Shown here piece by piece: positions 46,667 to 57,837 of a DNA stretch of 64,000 bases. A program made the translations under genes and the position numbers. Numbering within the stretch: the first letter of the stretch is position 1; every line of letters starts with the position of its first letter. The stretch is taken from positions 4,588,001-4,652,000 of the forward strand of contig JAUTDP010000002.1 in NCBI GenBank assembly GCA_033439795.1, read 5' to 3'. The notes under the pieces were generated by a model. That model saw only the letters and a list, made by a program, of their open reading frames with translations, was not told where the DNA came from and did no database searches. This DNA is from Sordaria brevicollis. Taxonomy: Eukaryota > Ascomycota > Sordariomycetes > Sordariales > Sordariaceae.

Positions 46667-46846
46667 GGGCAGGTTTCTTTTTGTCCCGCGACTTCACCCA
46701 CTTCACCACATCGTTTAGACATCACTCAGAGACCAGATTCTTCTGGTCATTACTAGGGCAGTTCTCTTTTCTCCCCGCGACTTCACCCACTTCACCACAT
46801 CGTTGAAACATCATCACTCAGAGATTAGACGCTTCTGGTCATTATC
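46667..46846. repeat. Two-copy tandem repeat of about 90 bp
   Basis: Unit 1 (46667-46755) and unit 2 (46756-46846) share long blocks including CGCGACTTCACCCACTTCA, CCACATCGTT, ATCACTCAGAGA and CTTCTGGTCATTA. They differ by scattered substitutions and a few indels. The repeat lies about 410 bp upstream of the aldolase ATG, so it could duplicate promoter sites. Confidence 0.85.
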
Positions 46847-47254
46847 AGACTTACCGGTTCAACAACAGTCCGATCTGACCGAGTGATTGGATAACGGCGA
46901 GCTTCACTTCCCCTCCCGTCGGCTCGGTGTCGGCCGAATGCTACCCCCGCACTGCGCCGCTCTTTGCTTTCCAGGTTTCTTTTCTTGCTTTCTTTCTAAA
47001 AACCGTGTCGACAAGTTGCGTTGGCTGTTTTCCATTGCTAATACACTTGTTTTATTTCAGTCTCTTATCCCACGATTCTTCTCACCGGGCTTCCTCATCT
47101 TGTGCTTTGGTGGTCTATAAAACTCGACCTCCTCGTACACCCAGCCACCCCCATTCCCTTTCAGAAACTCTCACCGAGAAAGACAACGGTATCTTTACCC
47201 AAACAACCATCGCCTTACACAAAGTCGTTCAACCAACACTTCAGATACTACCAA

Positions 47255-48292
47255 ATGGCACCCCCAATCCCGCCCCCGGGGATCTGGGTCCCCTCCATAA
47301 CCCTCTTTAACCCCTCCTCCGACAAAATCGACCTCCCCTCGCAATCCCTTTATTTCAAATACCTCGCTTCCCCCGCCATCGGCCTCGCCGGTTTACTCAT
47401 CCTCGGCACAAACGCCGAAACTTTCCTCCTCACCCGCTCCGAACGTCTCGCCCTCTTACAGTGCGCTCGCGAATCAGTTCCCGCCGGGTTCCCCATCATG
47501 GCGGGTGTGAGCGGACATAGTACGGCGCAGGTGAAGGAGTTTATTGACGATGCGGTGGAGGCGAGGGCGGATTATGTTTTGGTGCTTCCTCCCGGATACT
47601 TTGGACCAAGGGGGCCAGAGGGGGGGATGAAGATGGTGGAACAATTCTTTGACGACATCGCCACTTACAGTCCGTTACCGGTGCTCATATACAACTTCCC
47701 TGGCGTCTGCAACGGGATTGACCTATCCAGCTCCTTCATAACAAAACTGGCAAAGAAGTGGCCGAAAAAGGTGGTGGGGTGTAAACTCACCTGCGGCAGC
47801 GTGGCCAAAATCACGAGGCTGGCTGCTGATTTGGACCCGAAAGAGTTTGCGATTTTTGGCGGGCAGTCGGATTTTTTGGTCGGTGGTCTGGCGGCCGGGT
47901 CGAGTGGGTGTATTGCTGCTTTTGGGAATGTGATGCCAAGGGGTTTGGTAAAGGTTTATGAGGATTGGATGCGAGCGGAGGCGGTGGGGGATAAGAAGAG
48001 AAAGGGGGAGATACTGACGAGACATGGACGATTGGCTAAGGTGGAGGAACATTTGAAGGCGGATGGGATTGCGGCTGTCAAGTATGCTGCTGGGTTATCT
48101 ACAGCAGTGAGGGCGAGGGTGGTGAAGGTGAGCTATGTGACGGGAGATGGGGGCAATGGGAAGGGGGAGGAGTTGTTTAGGCCGAGGAAACCATATCTAG
48201 AAGTTGGAGAGGAGACGAAGAGAAGGATAAGAGAGGCGGTGGACCAGGGTTTTGAATTGGGATTGGACCCTCCGATGGGTAGAGACTGTTGA
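47255..48292 (+). CDS. DapA-family (DHDPS/NAL) class I aldolase
   Basis: A single exon of 345 residues; the start MAPPIPPPGIWVP has an ACCAAATGG context. The family's TIM-barrel landmarks are present: GTNAETFLLTRSER, the catalytic tyrosine in LIYNFPG (Y146) and the Schiff-base lysine in VVGCKLTCG (K177). The Y/K spacing and length match the family. In ascomycetes such proteins include 4-hydroxy-2-oxoglutarate aldolase-like enzymes and L-threo-3-deoxy-hexulosonate aldolase of pectin-sugar catabolism; the sequence alone does not decide. True dihydrodipicolinate synthase is unlikely because fungi make lysine by the aminoadipate route. No targeting peptide or peroxisomal tail is obvious. It converges on the PBY1-type gene. 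Confidence 0.85.
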   Translation: MAPPIPPPGIWVPSITLFNPSSDKIDLPSQSLYFKYLASPAIGLAGLLILGTNAETFLLTRSERLALLQCARESVPAGFPIMAGVSGHSTAQVKEFIDDAVEARADYVLVLPPGYFGPRGPEGGMKMVEQFFDDIATYSPLPVLIYNFPGVCNGIDLSSSFITKLAKKWPKKVVGCKLTCGSVAKITRLAADLDPKEFAIFGGQSDFLVGGLAAGSSGCIAAFGNVMPRGLVKVYEDWMRAEAVGDKKRKGEILTRHGRLAKVEEHLKADGIAAVKYAAGLSTAVRARVVKVSYVTGDGGNGKGEELFRPRKPYLEVGEETKRRIREAVDQGFELGLDPPMGRDC

Positions 48293-48609
48293 TAATTGAA
48301 GAGATCTGGCGAGGCACGTTGATGACTATGATTGGAATGGATGTTGCGTAAGAGACGTGTGGAAAGCATTGGATAATTTCCTTTAATGGCCTTTTTGGCC
48401 TACCAAACTCGGGCAGTTCATGTATCCAACGGTGTTCAGGACAGTAGTAAAAACAACTCAACTTTTTCCCAACCTTACCTACCCTGATATCTCATCTATA
48501 AACCTTACCTTGTCCTTTGAGAGCCCACATCTTCCATTACATCACCCATCCCTTCTAACTCTTCCTTCCCCTTCCATCACAACCAACCTCCTTCTCCCCT
48601 TCATCAAGC
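48293..48609. other. Short convergent intergenic
   Basis: The 3' UTRs of the aldolase and the PBY1-type gene face each other here. CT-rich on the right; nothing else is seen. Confidence 0.5.
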
Positions 48610-51554
48610 CTACCACCTCCTCCCCAAATCAACCTCTCTAACCAACCTCATCTTCTCATCCTCCTCCTTAATCTCCACCCCAGCAAAAGGCCCAACCGCC
48701 TCTTTGATCACACCCTCCCAAAACCCACCAACCACGCCCTTCAACTCACCCGTCTGCTTGAAATCAGGGAAAGCATTAACCTCCAACAACCACGCTCTAT
48801 TCTTCCCCTCCGCATCATCCGCATCCACCAAAAAGTCCAAACCATAAACCTCAAAAGCCTGCTCCATAGGTTGGAAATGAATCATCATCCCCCTGGCCGC
48901 CGCCTCAAACAGTTCTCCCGTAACCTCGCAAATCTGCTCCCAGATATCTTCCGCCTTGTTTTGGGGAAAATAGGAGGGGGAAAGGGCAGGAAGGTCCCAG
49001 AAGCGATGCACCGAATTCTCGGCTGCTTGGGGAGAAAGGTAAGTTTGGAGGCAGGTATTTGTCAAATGCGCACTCAAATCCAGTTCCGGTCCTTCAGAGG
49101 CGTCGCCGTCGCCGTCGGAGGTGGTGGGGGTGGTAGATGAGGGGGCAACGTATGGAACGCCGGCGAAAAGGGCGAGCATGTCCTTGTAGACGTACACCTT
49201 CAAAGCGCCGACGGCGAGGACGTAGACGCGGATGTGGAACTTGCGGTTTTGAAGCTCGGGCAACAGGAGGGGAGGGTGGACGTAGGGTTGCGCGATGAAG
49301 TGGCGGAGGTGGGAGGTGTTGATTCCTGCGTCGTCGTCAGAGTCGTCGCCCTTTCCAACCTTCTGGACGGCGCCGGTGTTGGGACCAGCATCATCATCGT
49401 CTTCGTCTTCCTCATCATCAGATTCCACCTCCCACCCATCAAAAATCTCTTGAAGCTGATCCATAGTCGAGAACAACCGGATACCCTGTCCACGATCAGA
49501 CATGCTGGGCTTTAGGATCCACCACTCCACTTCTTTTTCCTTTCCTTCAGCAATCAACTCGTCGTTTTTCTCCATCGACGCACGGAGATCGAACGCCTCG
49601 ATGAGGGCGTCATCGAGGAACTCGGCGTAATCGACTTCAAAGGCTTCAGCGCGCTTGACGTGCGTCTTTAGTGCGGAGGAAGGGTGTTTGGACACCCAGT
49701 GCTCGACTGTGCTGGTGAGAAAGTGTTTGCGGATGAGCGCTTTGCGGATGATGTAGCTGTTGATTAAGGTGGTGGTGGGGTGGGACATGGCGTGGTCGAA
49801 GTCGATGGTTTCGTAGGGGGTTACTTGGAGGCATTTTGAGGAGGGGGAGGGGAGGAGGGATGCCAGGTGGATTTCGGGGTCCGGGTTGGAAGCGGAAAAG
49901 GGCGAGGGGAGGAGGGTGTAGGATGAGGAGGGTAAGAGCTTCTCGATGGCGGAGAGGATCAAGGGCTGGACGTAAGAGTCTTGGTAGTCGATTAGGGCGT
50001 AGAGGTGGTTGTCGTCTTTGGTGGTCGACGAGGAGGTGTCCCTGATGGGAAGGGTGGTTGTTGAGTTGGACTTGGTCTTGGTCTCGAGGGGAGGCCTGTA
50101 TCGATTGTGTTAGGATCGTGACTGTGAGTCAGATGTGGAATGAAGAAGCACAAATATCCATAGTGAGGTGGTGAGCCAGATCAAGAACCTTCTTGTCTAT
50201 TTCACCTTTCTATGCTCTATCTGATTAGATAGTAGTAGTAGTATAGCCATATCGTCTGTCATTATCTCTGATACTGATCATCATCCGTGCCGTCGTTGCC
50301 GTCATCTGTCGTTTCCATGTCTCATAACCAACAGTTGTCGTTCCTCTTGAAGCGCCATCTTCTCATCACGCCAAACCCAACGAAAAAGCCAAAAGCCAAC
50401 GCAAAATCAACGCAACCAAACACTCGCAACACTTACAGCTGCAACTCCTTGCCATGCAAATCCTCGGCCGTATTCCAAAAGTTGGCCTTGAGCGGGGTGA
50501 CACTGTTTTTCACTCATGTTAGCAACCCATTTTCCCACTTCCCCGTCCCAATACTCATAAGTTCAACATACCTGGTATGACCCTCCTTAACAGCCCACCC
50601 ATCATTCCCCGGCGCCGCCTCCTCCACGCTCTTATAAACATCCGTAAACCTCGGACTCCACTTAAAGTGTTTATGCGTATGCAGTCCCCCCTTTTCATCC
50701 CTCTTCCCAATCTCCTTCCCGCCATCCGCCTCCGCCCTTCCCATCTGCGACTCCCCGCCCTCTCTAATCCTCTCCTCATCCTCCTCCTCCCCATCCACGC
50801 TCCCCTCAACCTCCTCAAAACACGACCCCGCCCCCCAATAATTCTGCAGCATAGGCGTATACAACACCTTCCCCTCCTCCAGTCCCTCCAACAACGGCAC
50901 ATTCACGCTGTACAGATCCACTGACCCATCCGTCGGCCACTGCTTCCACAACGCCTCGATAACCCTAACTGACTGTCTGCTCGCTTTCGCAATGATAGAG
51001 GGGTCATGATTCCGGTTGAAAAACGCATAACTCAACGCAATCGCCCTTTTTCTGCACACGGCCGCCTCTAGCGCTCCACCCAAGGTACCAGACGACAAGG
51101 CAAACACAGCCGTGGTGTTCCTCCCGTAGTTAGGTCCGGAAACGACCAGATCAATCGGTCCCCGATCCTGGAAAAAATGGTACAACCCGATCTGCACGCA
51201 CGAGGCGGGGGTGCCGTCTACCAAAATCCACTCTTCGGTTCCGGGGACGGTGGAGGGGCGGGGGTGGGTGCTGCCGTGGTTTGTTACTTCCACGATTTGG
51301 TCAGGGGAAGAAGAGGAAGGGATGATGGCGGTGGTTAGACCGGCGGCCGGGGAGGAAGGGGGAGGGGGACGGTAGTAGAGCGGTTTGACGGTTTGGCCGA
51401 TCATGTGCGCTTTACCGATCCATGAGCGTTGGGTGTGCGGGAGGCAGACGGAGACGACGTGGCCGGCTGCTTGTAGATCGCGGACGAGGGAGTGCACGTA
51501 AGGGGAGGAGTGCGAGGAGGGGGGGCCGTCGTCGTTTACGACGAGGATGTGCAT
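48610..51554 (-). CDS. PBY1: PBY1-type fusion: SurE domain plus tubulin-tyrosine-ligase-like domain
   Basis: Three exons (51554-50572, 50502-50437, 50095-48610) join in phase to 844 residues; the 66 bp middle exon links the two domains. The N-terminal 330 residues are a SurE-like nucleotidase/phosphatase: MHILVVNDDGP, LVDGTPASCVQIGLYHF, DLVVSGPNYGRN. The rest is a tubulin-tyrosine-ligase-like ATP-grasp domain: WWILKPSMSDRGQGIRLF, FHIRVYVLAVG, HLTNTCLQ, YGLDFLVD and WLLEVNAFPDF. This SurE/TTL fusion is the architecture of yeast Pby1, a protein linked to processing bodies; its catalytic role is unsettled. An acidic Asp/Glu insert sits in the ATP-grasp domain. The start at the SurE methionine was chosen over one 49 codons upstream, though the longer N terminus could be a targeting sequence. 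Confidence 0.9.
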
Positions 51555-53371
51555 GCTGGGCAAACTGTCCGCTGGCGCGAAGCGGTTGGTTGGAAAAGGT
51601 GTGGTAGTGGTGTGAAGTCGGGATCCTCGAGGAACCTGAATGGAAAAGATTTCAGGTACACGGCGGAATCCAGGAACCGAGGAACAAGCCGACTTTTTCA
51701 AGTGTTGTCGAGACTGTTGTGTGTTGAGTTGAGTTGAAAGGAAGAGAAGGGTGCGGTTGGTCCCGCTTTGCCTTTCGCAAGACGTTTTGACGTTTTGCTG
51801 GGCCCCCGTGATGTGATTGCGGGGGTGGGGTCGTTCGGATCAAAACAAGCTGAGTTTGAGTGGAGTGGGTCCGGGTCCTTTTGGATGGGATGGGATTTGG
51901 GCCGTTCACGGGGTGATGCTGATCCAATGTGGATGATAAACAAAAACAATCATGGACCAAGAGCCAAGAGTTAAAAATTTGGAGAGTTCTGACTAATATT
52001 TAGTAAGAGTTAACGCTTTTGTGTGAGAAAGTGGAAAAGGTTTGCAAAGGTTTTAGAAACTGTTAGCCACACGTTTGTGCACGTTTATGTCTCCTGGAAA
52101 AGGATGCATGGCTGTGCTATCAAGCGCGCTTGTCCTAAGAACTGTGCAGACACAAGAAGCATGTGTAGGTAGCGACGACTTCTACTTGTCCGGAACCGCG
52201 TCCTTGAGATCTGGAGCACGTTAATTCTAGGACTTGCAAACTTGATCGCAAACCTCATTTTCAACGGCTGTCCTCTTCTAGAAGTGTCACGTCAGGAAGC
52301 AAACCACGAGCAGTTTGATTTCTGCATTGAGTTTACTAAACTACCTAACCCGTAACCTCGCAGCCAGGTTGCGACAAACACGGCAGTCTGAACCCTATAT
52401 AGACGTCACCCGACCGAGAATCAGACGGAACTACTACAAGACCCGCCCTTCATGCGATGGAAGTGAATGGACTCATGACATCCACAAGCACTATCGACAA
52501 CCTATCTACGACCCAGAGCAGCATCAAGAACATGAGTTACTATGTAGAAAGGTTGTGATCCAGTAATTGTAGCCTACGAGCCTTGTATTCGTCCTCCGTA
52601 AAGTGACACTAAACAAGCCAAGGAAAGAAGTGAAGACAAACAAACAGCCGAAAAGGAGAAAAAAAGGCGACCCCGAGTGCAATCTTGCCATGCTATAAAA
52701 GACCATGCCATGCACTTGTACACATAGTGAAAAAAAAAAGAAAGGCCAACAAGAAAGGAAAGATGAACGAGAGAAAGCCCAGAGGGAGTAAGTAGTATCT
52801 TCCCCGACCACAGAAACAGACCACGACAAACGTATGAATCACCAGGCCAGCAAACATGCAATCTTTTTTTCCCATGGAACGTTTCTTGAACAAAAACCGA
52901 AAGTTAAACCACCAATACCCAGTAAATTTCTCTCCCACATAACCTTCCTTCTCTGTGTCTGTCTCTTTACTCTTCCCGTGTGGTATGTTCCGCCTTCTTC
53001 TTCTTCTTCTGTTTGTTCCTGTCCCTATGATGTGCCTTTCCATCATTCACGGTTGCCCTGTTCCTGTGATAATAAAACGCCTGCATAAGTGTAGTGATCC
53101 ATGATCATCCCAGTTTTCTCCGAACTCCAAAACCCCGATGTTGAGTAGTGACATCCGTTATTCCCGTTCCCGTTGTTGTTGTTGTTGAAAAGCAATGATA
53201 ATTGGAGATGTCGCATAGTTTCAAAGCCAGTTGTTATGGAGAGATGCTTGCCGTTCGCCATCTGCCGGCGCCGTTGATGAACCCGTAAGGAAAGCCCGCT
53301 AAAAACCAGAGAGAAGCACCCATTAAGTTTGTATAAGACATGTTTCATGCCAGAGCCTGCGATGCGTACGT
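51555..53371. other. Intergenic between PBY1 and the disordered nuclear protein
   Basis: Promoter of the PBY1-type gene and 3' UTR of the gene at 53372, both minus strand. Hydrophobic minus-strand frames at 52524-53046 are low-complexity and look like 3' UTR noise. No RNA gene or repeat is recognised. Confidence 0.5.
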
Positions 53372-55004
53372 TCAAGTCCTAGTTCGCTTAGCTGGACCGG
53401 CTCCGACCGATGGTGTCTCGCTGGCTCTCTTTGTGCCGGCCGTGGAAGAGGCGCCGGCCTTGGTGCGACGGAAGGCGTCGAATGGACTCTTGCGTCCCCT
53501 GGTGGCGGGTTTGGTCGCCTTCTTGGTGGTGTTGTCTTCTGCAACTGCGGCCACCTTCTTGCTTCCAGCTCTGGTGGTGCGCGTTGCAGTGGCTGGCGGT
53601 GAGGTGGGTGCGATCGGTGTCGTCTCGGGTGTGCTGGCTCTTTCCTTATCAGAGGTTGTTGGAATTTCGGGGGCGGCGACAGGCTCTTCTTCTTTCCTGG
53701 CCTCTTCGACTGGTGACTCGGTCTCAGTGACCTCTTCCTGCTTCTCGAGCTTCTCCTCAGGCTTCTCCTCGGGCTTCTCCTCCTCCTCGGATTGCAGGCT
53801 CTCCAGAACGTGGTCCTCAATGTCGGTGGGTGCTTCTTCGTCCGAGTCAGGTACCTTGGCCTCTTTGGGCTTGGGTGGGAATAGCAGACGGGGCTTGATG
53901 GAAGAGCGGGTAAGAGGACGTCTCAAGGGAGTGGAAACAGCACCCTCAAACTCGTCATCAGCGTCGACGGGCTCCTCCTCAATCTCCGCAAACTTGCGGA
54001 ACTGTTTCTTGCCGCGGCTGTTACGTAGTCAGCAATCTTGCTCCAAATTTCAAGTGTTTCTCAGATTCCACTCACAACATGATCAGCATGCCGTCCTTGC
54101 GACCGACAGCCTCCTCCAGACTCACCACGCCCTCACCAGGAATCAGAATCTGATTTCGGGCGCTGCGGCGCGCGGAAGTGCGCTCAGTAGTGGTTGATCT
54201 GGTCGTAGTAGTGGTAGTAGTCGTCTTCTTGGTGCCGTAGAAAGGGTTGTCAATGCTATCATCAACCACCGGGACGCGCTCATGAGAGTCAGTGAAAATA
54301 CTAATTTCCTCCTCGTCAGAGTGAACCGCGAAGCTGTCGAGTGTGCTCTGCTTCTTGGCGCGCGCCTTCTTGGGGCTGGGCATGATGGCTTCATTCTCAT
54401 CAACGACCTTCTTGCTAAAAAGAGTCTTGACGACCCCCTTTAGCTGGCCCTTGCTGCGCTCAGTTGGCGGCTTGATGGGAGTCTTGGCGGGGGTGATGAG
54501 GCTGCCGGCGCCAGTTGAGCGACCGGCGGGAGGGTGAAGGGAGTGCTCGACATGAAGCGTCCTTGATGCGCGCTGAACTGAATCCAAAGCAGGATTGACA
54601 GCGCGCTTCTTGACGGGAGTAAAGTCGGGGGTGACCATGGCCGACGATGATGAAGGTTCAGCAGGTTCAGTCTGGTGAAGTTGTTGATGTTGTTGACGTT
54701 TTGTTGACTTTGGCGAACCTGCGGATTTGTGGTGGGGTGAAGGTTGTGATGGGGCAGTACCAGATGAGATGTGACGTCTGGGAGTGGGTTGGGGTGAAGG
54801 GGTGCGGGCGCGGCTGCGGCGGGATGATGAGGCTCCAGTCTGGGTTTGTGTGCGACGTTCAGAAATGCGTGCCGACTTGCGCGGCGTATAGGGCTCCCAA
54901 TGATCGTCAAAACCATGGAGCGGCGCTGGCGGGGTGTGAATGTCTGATGGGGAGTGAGGGCCGGATGGTGTCACGGCCCCGTGACTGCGAAGGACCTCCA
55001 TCAT
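53372..55004 (-). CDS. Disordered, basic, probably nuclear protein of unknown family
   Basis: Two exons (55004-54076 and 54017-53372, intron 58 bp) give 524 residues. I do not recognise the family. Nearly all of it is predicted disorder rich in Ser, Thr, Pro, Lys and Arg, with many TP/SP sites (PYTPRKSAR, TPDFTPVKKR, SPKKARAKKQ) and several basic nuclear-localisation-like clusters. The best-ordered stretch spans the intron: NQILIPGEGVVSLEEAVGRKDGMLIMLFRGKKQFRKF. An acidic Glu-rich segment and a basic tail (AKRTRT) follow. A chromatin or cell-cycle role would fit, and it shares a promoter with DUO1, but this is inference. Confidence 0.75.
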
Positions 55005-55726
55005 TTTCTTTTTCGTCGTATACTACAAACCAAACAAGGCTGACAAAATATCGGACAATCGTTTATCCAAACAGGATGCTGTGTGCGACCAATGAGATGA
55101 GCGCTGTTAAGCGATAAAGGCCGTTTGAATGCGATGAAGGAAGGCGCGGGATGGGATGAAAGAGCTGGCGGCGCAATCGGTGGATGAAGTTGGCGACGAC
55201 AATGGAAGGCGCGTCAATTGGCGAATGCAGGCGAATGTGCGCGCTTCAACTGGGCAGATGTGGGCGATGCAAGGCCCGTGCAGGTTGATGGGATGAAATA
55301 TGCGATGCGATGAGAGATGCGCCTTCAATGTTGATGCTGTCGTCGTCGTCGTCGTCGTCCGAGGCCGATATGGTTGATGAGGGTGGTTGTGGTTGTGGCA
55401 GCCGGCTATGCGGAGATCCTTTGACTTTTTCCAACTCGTGAAACCTGGAACGTGCGAAAAACAACAAGAACTTGTGCCCGGTTTTCTTCTTCTTCCTCTC
55501 TCCGATATCCTCCACACACAAATCGCGCAGACAGCAGCAGTACAGTAGCCAAGAATAATTGAACAATACAATAGAGAGTATAGTAGTCGTTGTGGTATAG
55601 GTCGCTGATGTTGATGCTCTTCAAAAAGTGGATGCAACAATAATAGGTGGTGGAAGAAAAAGAGGCTGAAATGTGGTGGTCACGTCTTCACTCTGACTTG
55701 TCTTGTCTGGGGTTAGGAGTGAGTGA

Positions 55727-55751
55727 GCGTGCGTGCGTGCGTGCGTGCGTG
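55727..55751. repeat. GTGC tetranucleotide microsatellite
   Basis: About six perfect GCGT units in the divergent promoter region. Confidence 0.9.
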
Positions 55752-56080
55752 GGAAATTGGGATGCAATGATGCGGATGCGGATGTTGTTCGGGGAAAGAA
55801 TGCCAGAGTGCAAAGCCAAAGAAGGGGCTGGGGGGCGGTCTGCGCCTGATTGATCTCTGGAAGACTGGAATCATCAGAATCACACCCAAGTGCACGGACC
55901 ATTTCTGTCCTGCCCTGCCTGGGTGCCGTCACACCCTTGTTGTGTTCCCCGTTTTCGTCGTCGTCGTTGGCAACCAGGGGCACTGAGCCGGATCCTGTTT
56001 TTCCATTGGTTGGAACTTGATTGTCCAAGTCCACTTCTTGATTGACAGAGCCCCAGAGCCCTCCAAATCAACGCGCTAAG

Positions 56081-56117
56081 ACGCGTAAAGTCTTTGTTCG
56101 ACTGCCCTGAGACGCGT
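56081..56117. promoter_or_regulatory. Pair of MluI cell-cycle boxes (ACGCGT)
   Basis: Two perfect palindromic ACGCGT sites at 56081-56086 and 56112-56117, 31 bp apart, with a partial ACGCGC at 56071. MBF binds this core in yeasts to drive G1/S genes. The sites lie 320-360 bp upstream of the DUO1 start. Function here is inferred. Confidence 0.45.
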
Positions 56118-56439
56118 CTCGCTCATGCTCCCTTGCCCTTGCTGCCCTTGCTGTCGGCAAAGTGTGTCCACCGTCCATTTTCCACTTTGACCTGTCCACC
56201 GTCCAATTGGACCCCATGTCTGGCCTTGTTGGGCACAGCTCGCAATTTGATCAACGTCATTCCAATTGCGTGCATCGGCATCCGTGCACAGAACACCGAA
56301 GGAGCTTCTGGTCAACAAGTCAACAACCGAACAGCTCTCTAGCTCCATCATACCCCGGATTGTCATCAACAACCTTGTCTCCGAACGACACCAACGACGA
56401 CGACGACGAAAGATCGTCAAAAGCAAAAAAAACAGCACA

Positions 56440-57551
56440 ATGTCCGACGACCGGATGGAAATCTCCGACGAGGAGGGTTCCTCCCTCTTCGCATCGCCGA
56501 CACATCCTCCCACCTCGCGCACCCATCCCCCGTCGCAATCGCAATCGCAGTCGCAAGCGCAACAACAAAAGACACCCATCGCTTCGAGCGCAGCAGCTGC
56601 CGCTTCCAAGGATACCAACACGAACCAGAACCAAAACAGTAGTCGCTCATTCGGCATTGACAACACCACGATCGAAACCCGCGAAGCTGCGCTACAGCGA
56701 GAGCTAGAAGGAGTGCGCAAGATCAACCAGGTTATCGAAGGTGTGATTGGGACGTTGGAGCGCGCAAAGGGGAATATGGGTGTACGTTTCAACCTTTCTT
56801 TTCCTCCGATACTTCCACAGCTATACAGGTTCAGGTCGATCATCTTTCTCGCAGAGCCTCAAACCTTGTGAACCTTAATTCCACCTCTCCTAACCCAACT
56901 TTATCCCAACCCCATGCTAACATAACCTTGCGACAGACCGTAAACCGCACCATCACCTCCGCCTCCACCCTCCTAACAACCTGGACCCGCATCCTCTCCC
57001 AAACCGAACACAACCAGCGCCTCCTGCTCAACCCCCAATGGAAAGGCGCGACACAGGACCTCTTGGAAATCGAAGCCGAAGCCCTCGAGCGCCAGCGCGA
57101 AGCAGAGCGCAAAGCAGCCGAAGCGGAACGCAAAAAGGAAGAAGCGCGCCGGAAGGCGGAGGAGGAAGCCGAGCGTAGGAGGCTGGCTGCATCTACCTCT
57201 AACATAGGCAGAGGCAGGCCGAGGAGTAGGAGTGTGGGTGTGACGGGGAGTAGGTATGGGATTGGTTTTACTAGGACGGTGAGTGCTAGGGGGAGGTCGG
57301 GGTCAGGTGTGGGGAGTTTGGTGGGTAGGACGGGGACTGGTGGAGGTGGAGGTGCAGCAGCGGCGGGGAGAGGGGGTATGACTACTAGGAGTGGTTTGGC
57401 TTACCGACCTGCTGGTGCTGGTGCTGGAACGTCAGGGATACCGAGTGTGAGAGGTGGAAGGGGAGGGACGACTACCACGAGGGGTGCGAGGGGAGGGACG
57501 ACGACGAGAGGAGGGGCAAGAGGCGGTACGAGAGGTGGAAGTACACGCTGA
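56440..57551 (+). CDS. DUO1: DASH/Dam1 complex subunit DUO1
   Basis: Two exons (56440-56781 and 56937-57551, phase 0) give 318 residues. The Duo1 core crosses the intron: REAALQRELEGVRKINQVIEGVIGTLERAKGNMG, then TVNRTITSASTLLTTWTRILSQTEHNQRLLLNPQWKGATQDL. The DASH complex encircles kinetochore microtubules and couples them to chromosomes. A long charged coiled coil (Glu/Arg/Lys/Ala, about residues 165-200) follows, then an Arg/Gly/Ser/Thr-rich basic tail with GGARGGT-type repeats, likely to contact microtubules. The start MSDDRMEISDEEG was chosen for its ACAATG context and acidic beginning. Confidence 0.9.
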
Positions 57552-57837
57552 TGGAGGTGTGCTGGACACACTTGATGATCATGATCATGACTGACGAGAT
57601 GAAGCATATGATAGAGCTGTCAAACTCCGCGATGGAGAAAAAAGCCCATGTTGTTTTTAGATGCCCATATACCCAATTTGTACAGATATCCAAACCAAAA
57701 AGAAATCAGACCTTGTCAACCTTGAACGCCGTTTAATGTTTCCACACCCATGTCATGCTGTTTTCCTTTCCCCAGCCCATAACCTCTCCATCCCACAACC
57801 CGAACCGAACCCCAAGCCTTTCCCAGCCCCTTCAGGA

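Larger units (their letters stand above)
45418..47254. other. Intergenic between KIN1 and the aldolase
   Basis: About 1.8 kb with the KIN1 3' UTR and the aldolase promoter. It contains the TACC microsatellite and the 90 bp tandem duplication listed separately. Short frames show no family features. Confidence 0.5.
55005..56439. promoter_or_regulatory. Divergent promoter region with MCB-type boxes
   Basis: About 1.4 kb between the disordered protein gene and DUO1. It holds a GTGC microsatellite (55727-55751), GTC triplet repeats near 55340 and the two ACGCGT boxes listed separately. A minus-strand frame at 55107-55640 lacks family features and is not called. Confidence 0.45.

Noticed and set aside
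52524..53046. Hydrophobic minus-strand frames suggesting a small membrane protein
   Set aside because: Phe/Leu-rich because the DNA is A/C-rich low complexity in a 3' UTR; several overlapping frames look alike.
53340..54197. 285-residue plus-strand open frame
   Set aside because: It lies antisense to the disordered protein gene; its valine/serine-rich sequence is a shadow of the biased codons opposite.
55107..55640. 177-residue minus-strand open frame
   Set aside because: No family features, lies in a divergent promoter, and overlaps triplet and simple repeats.
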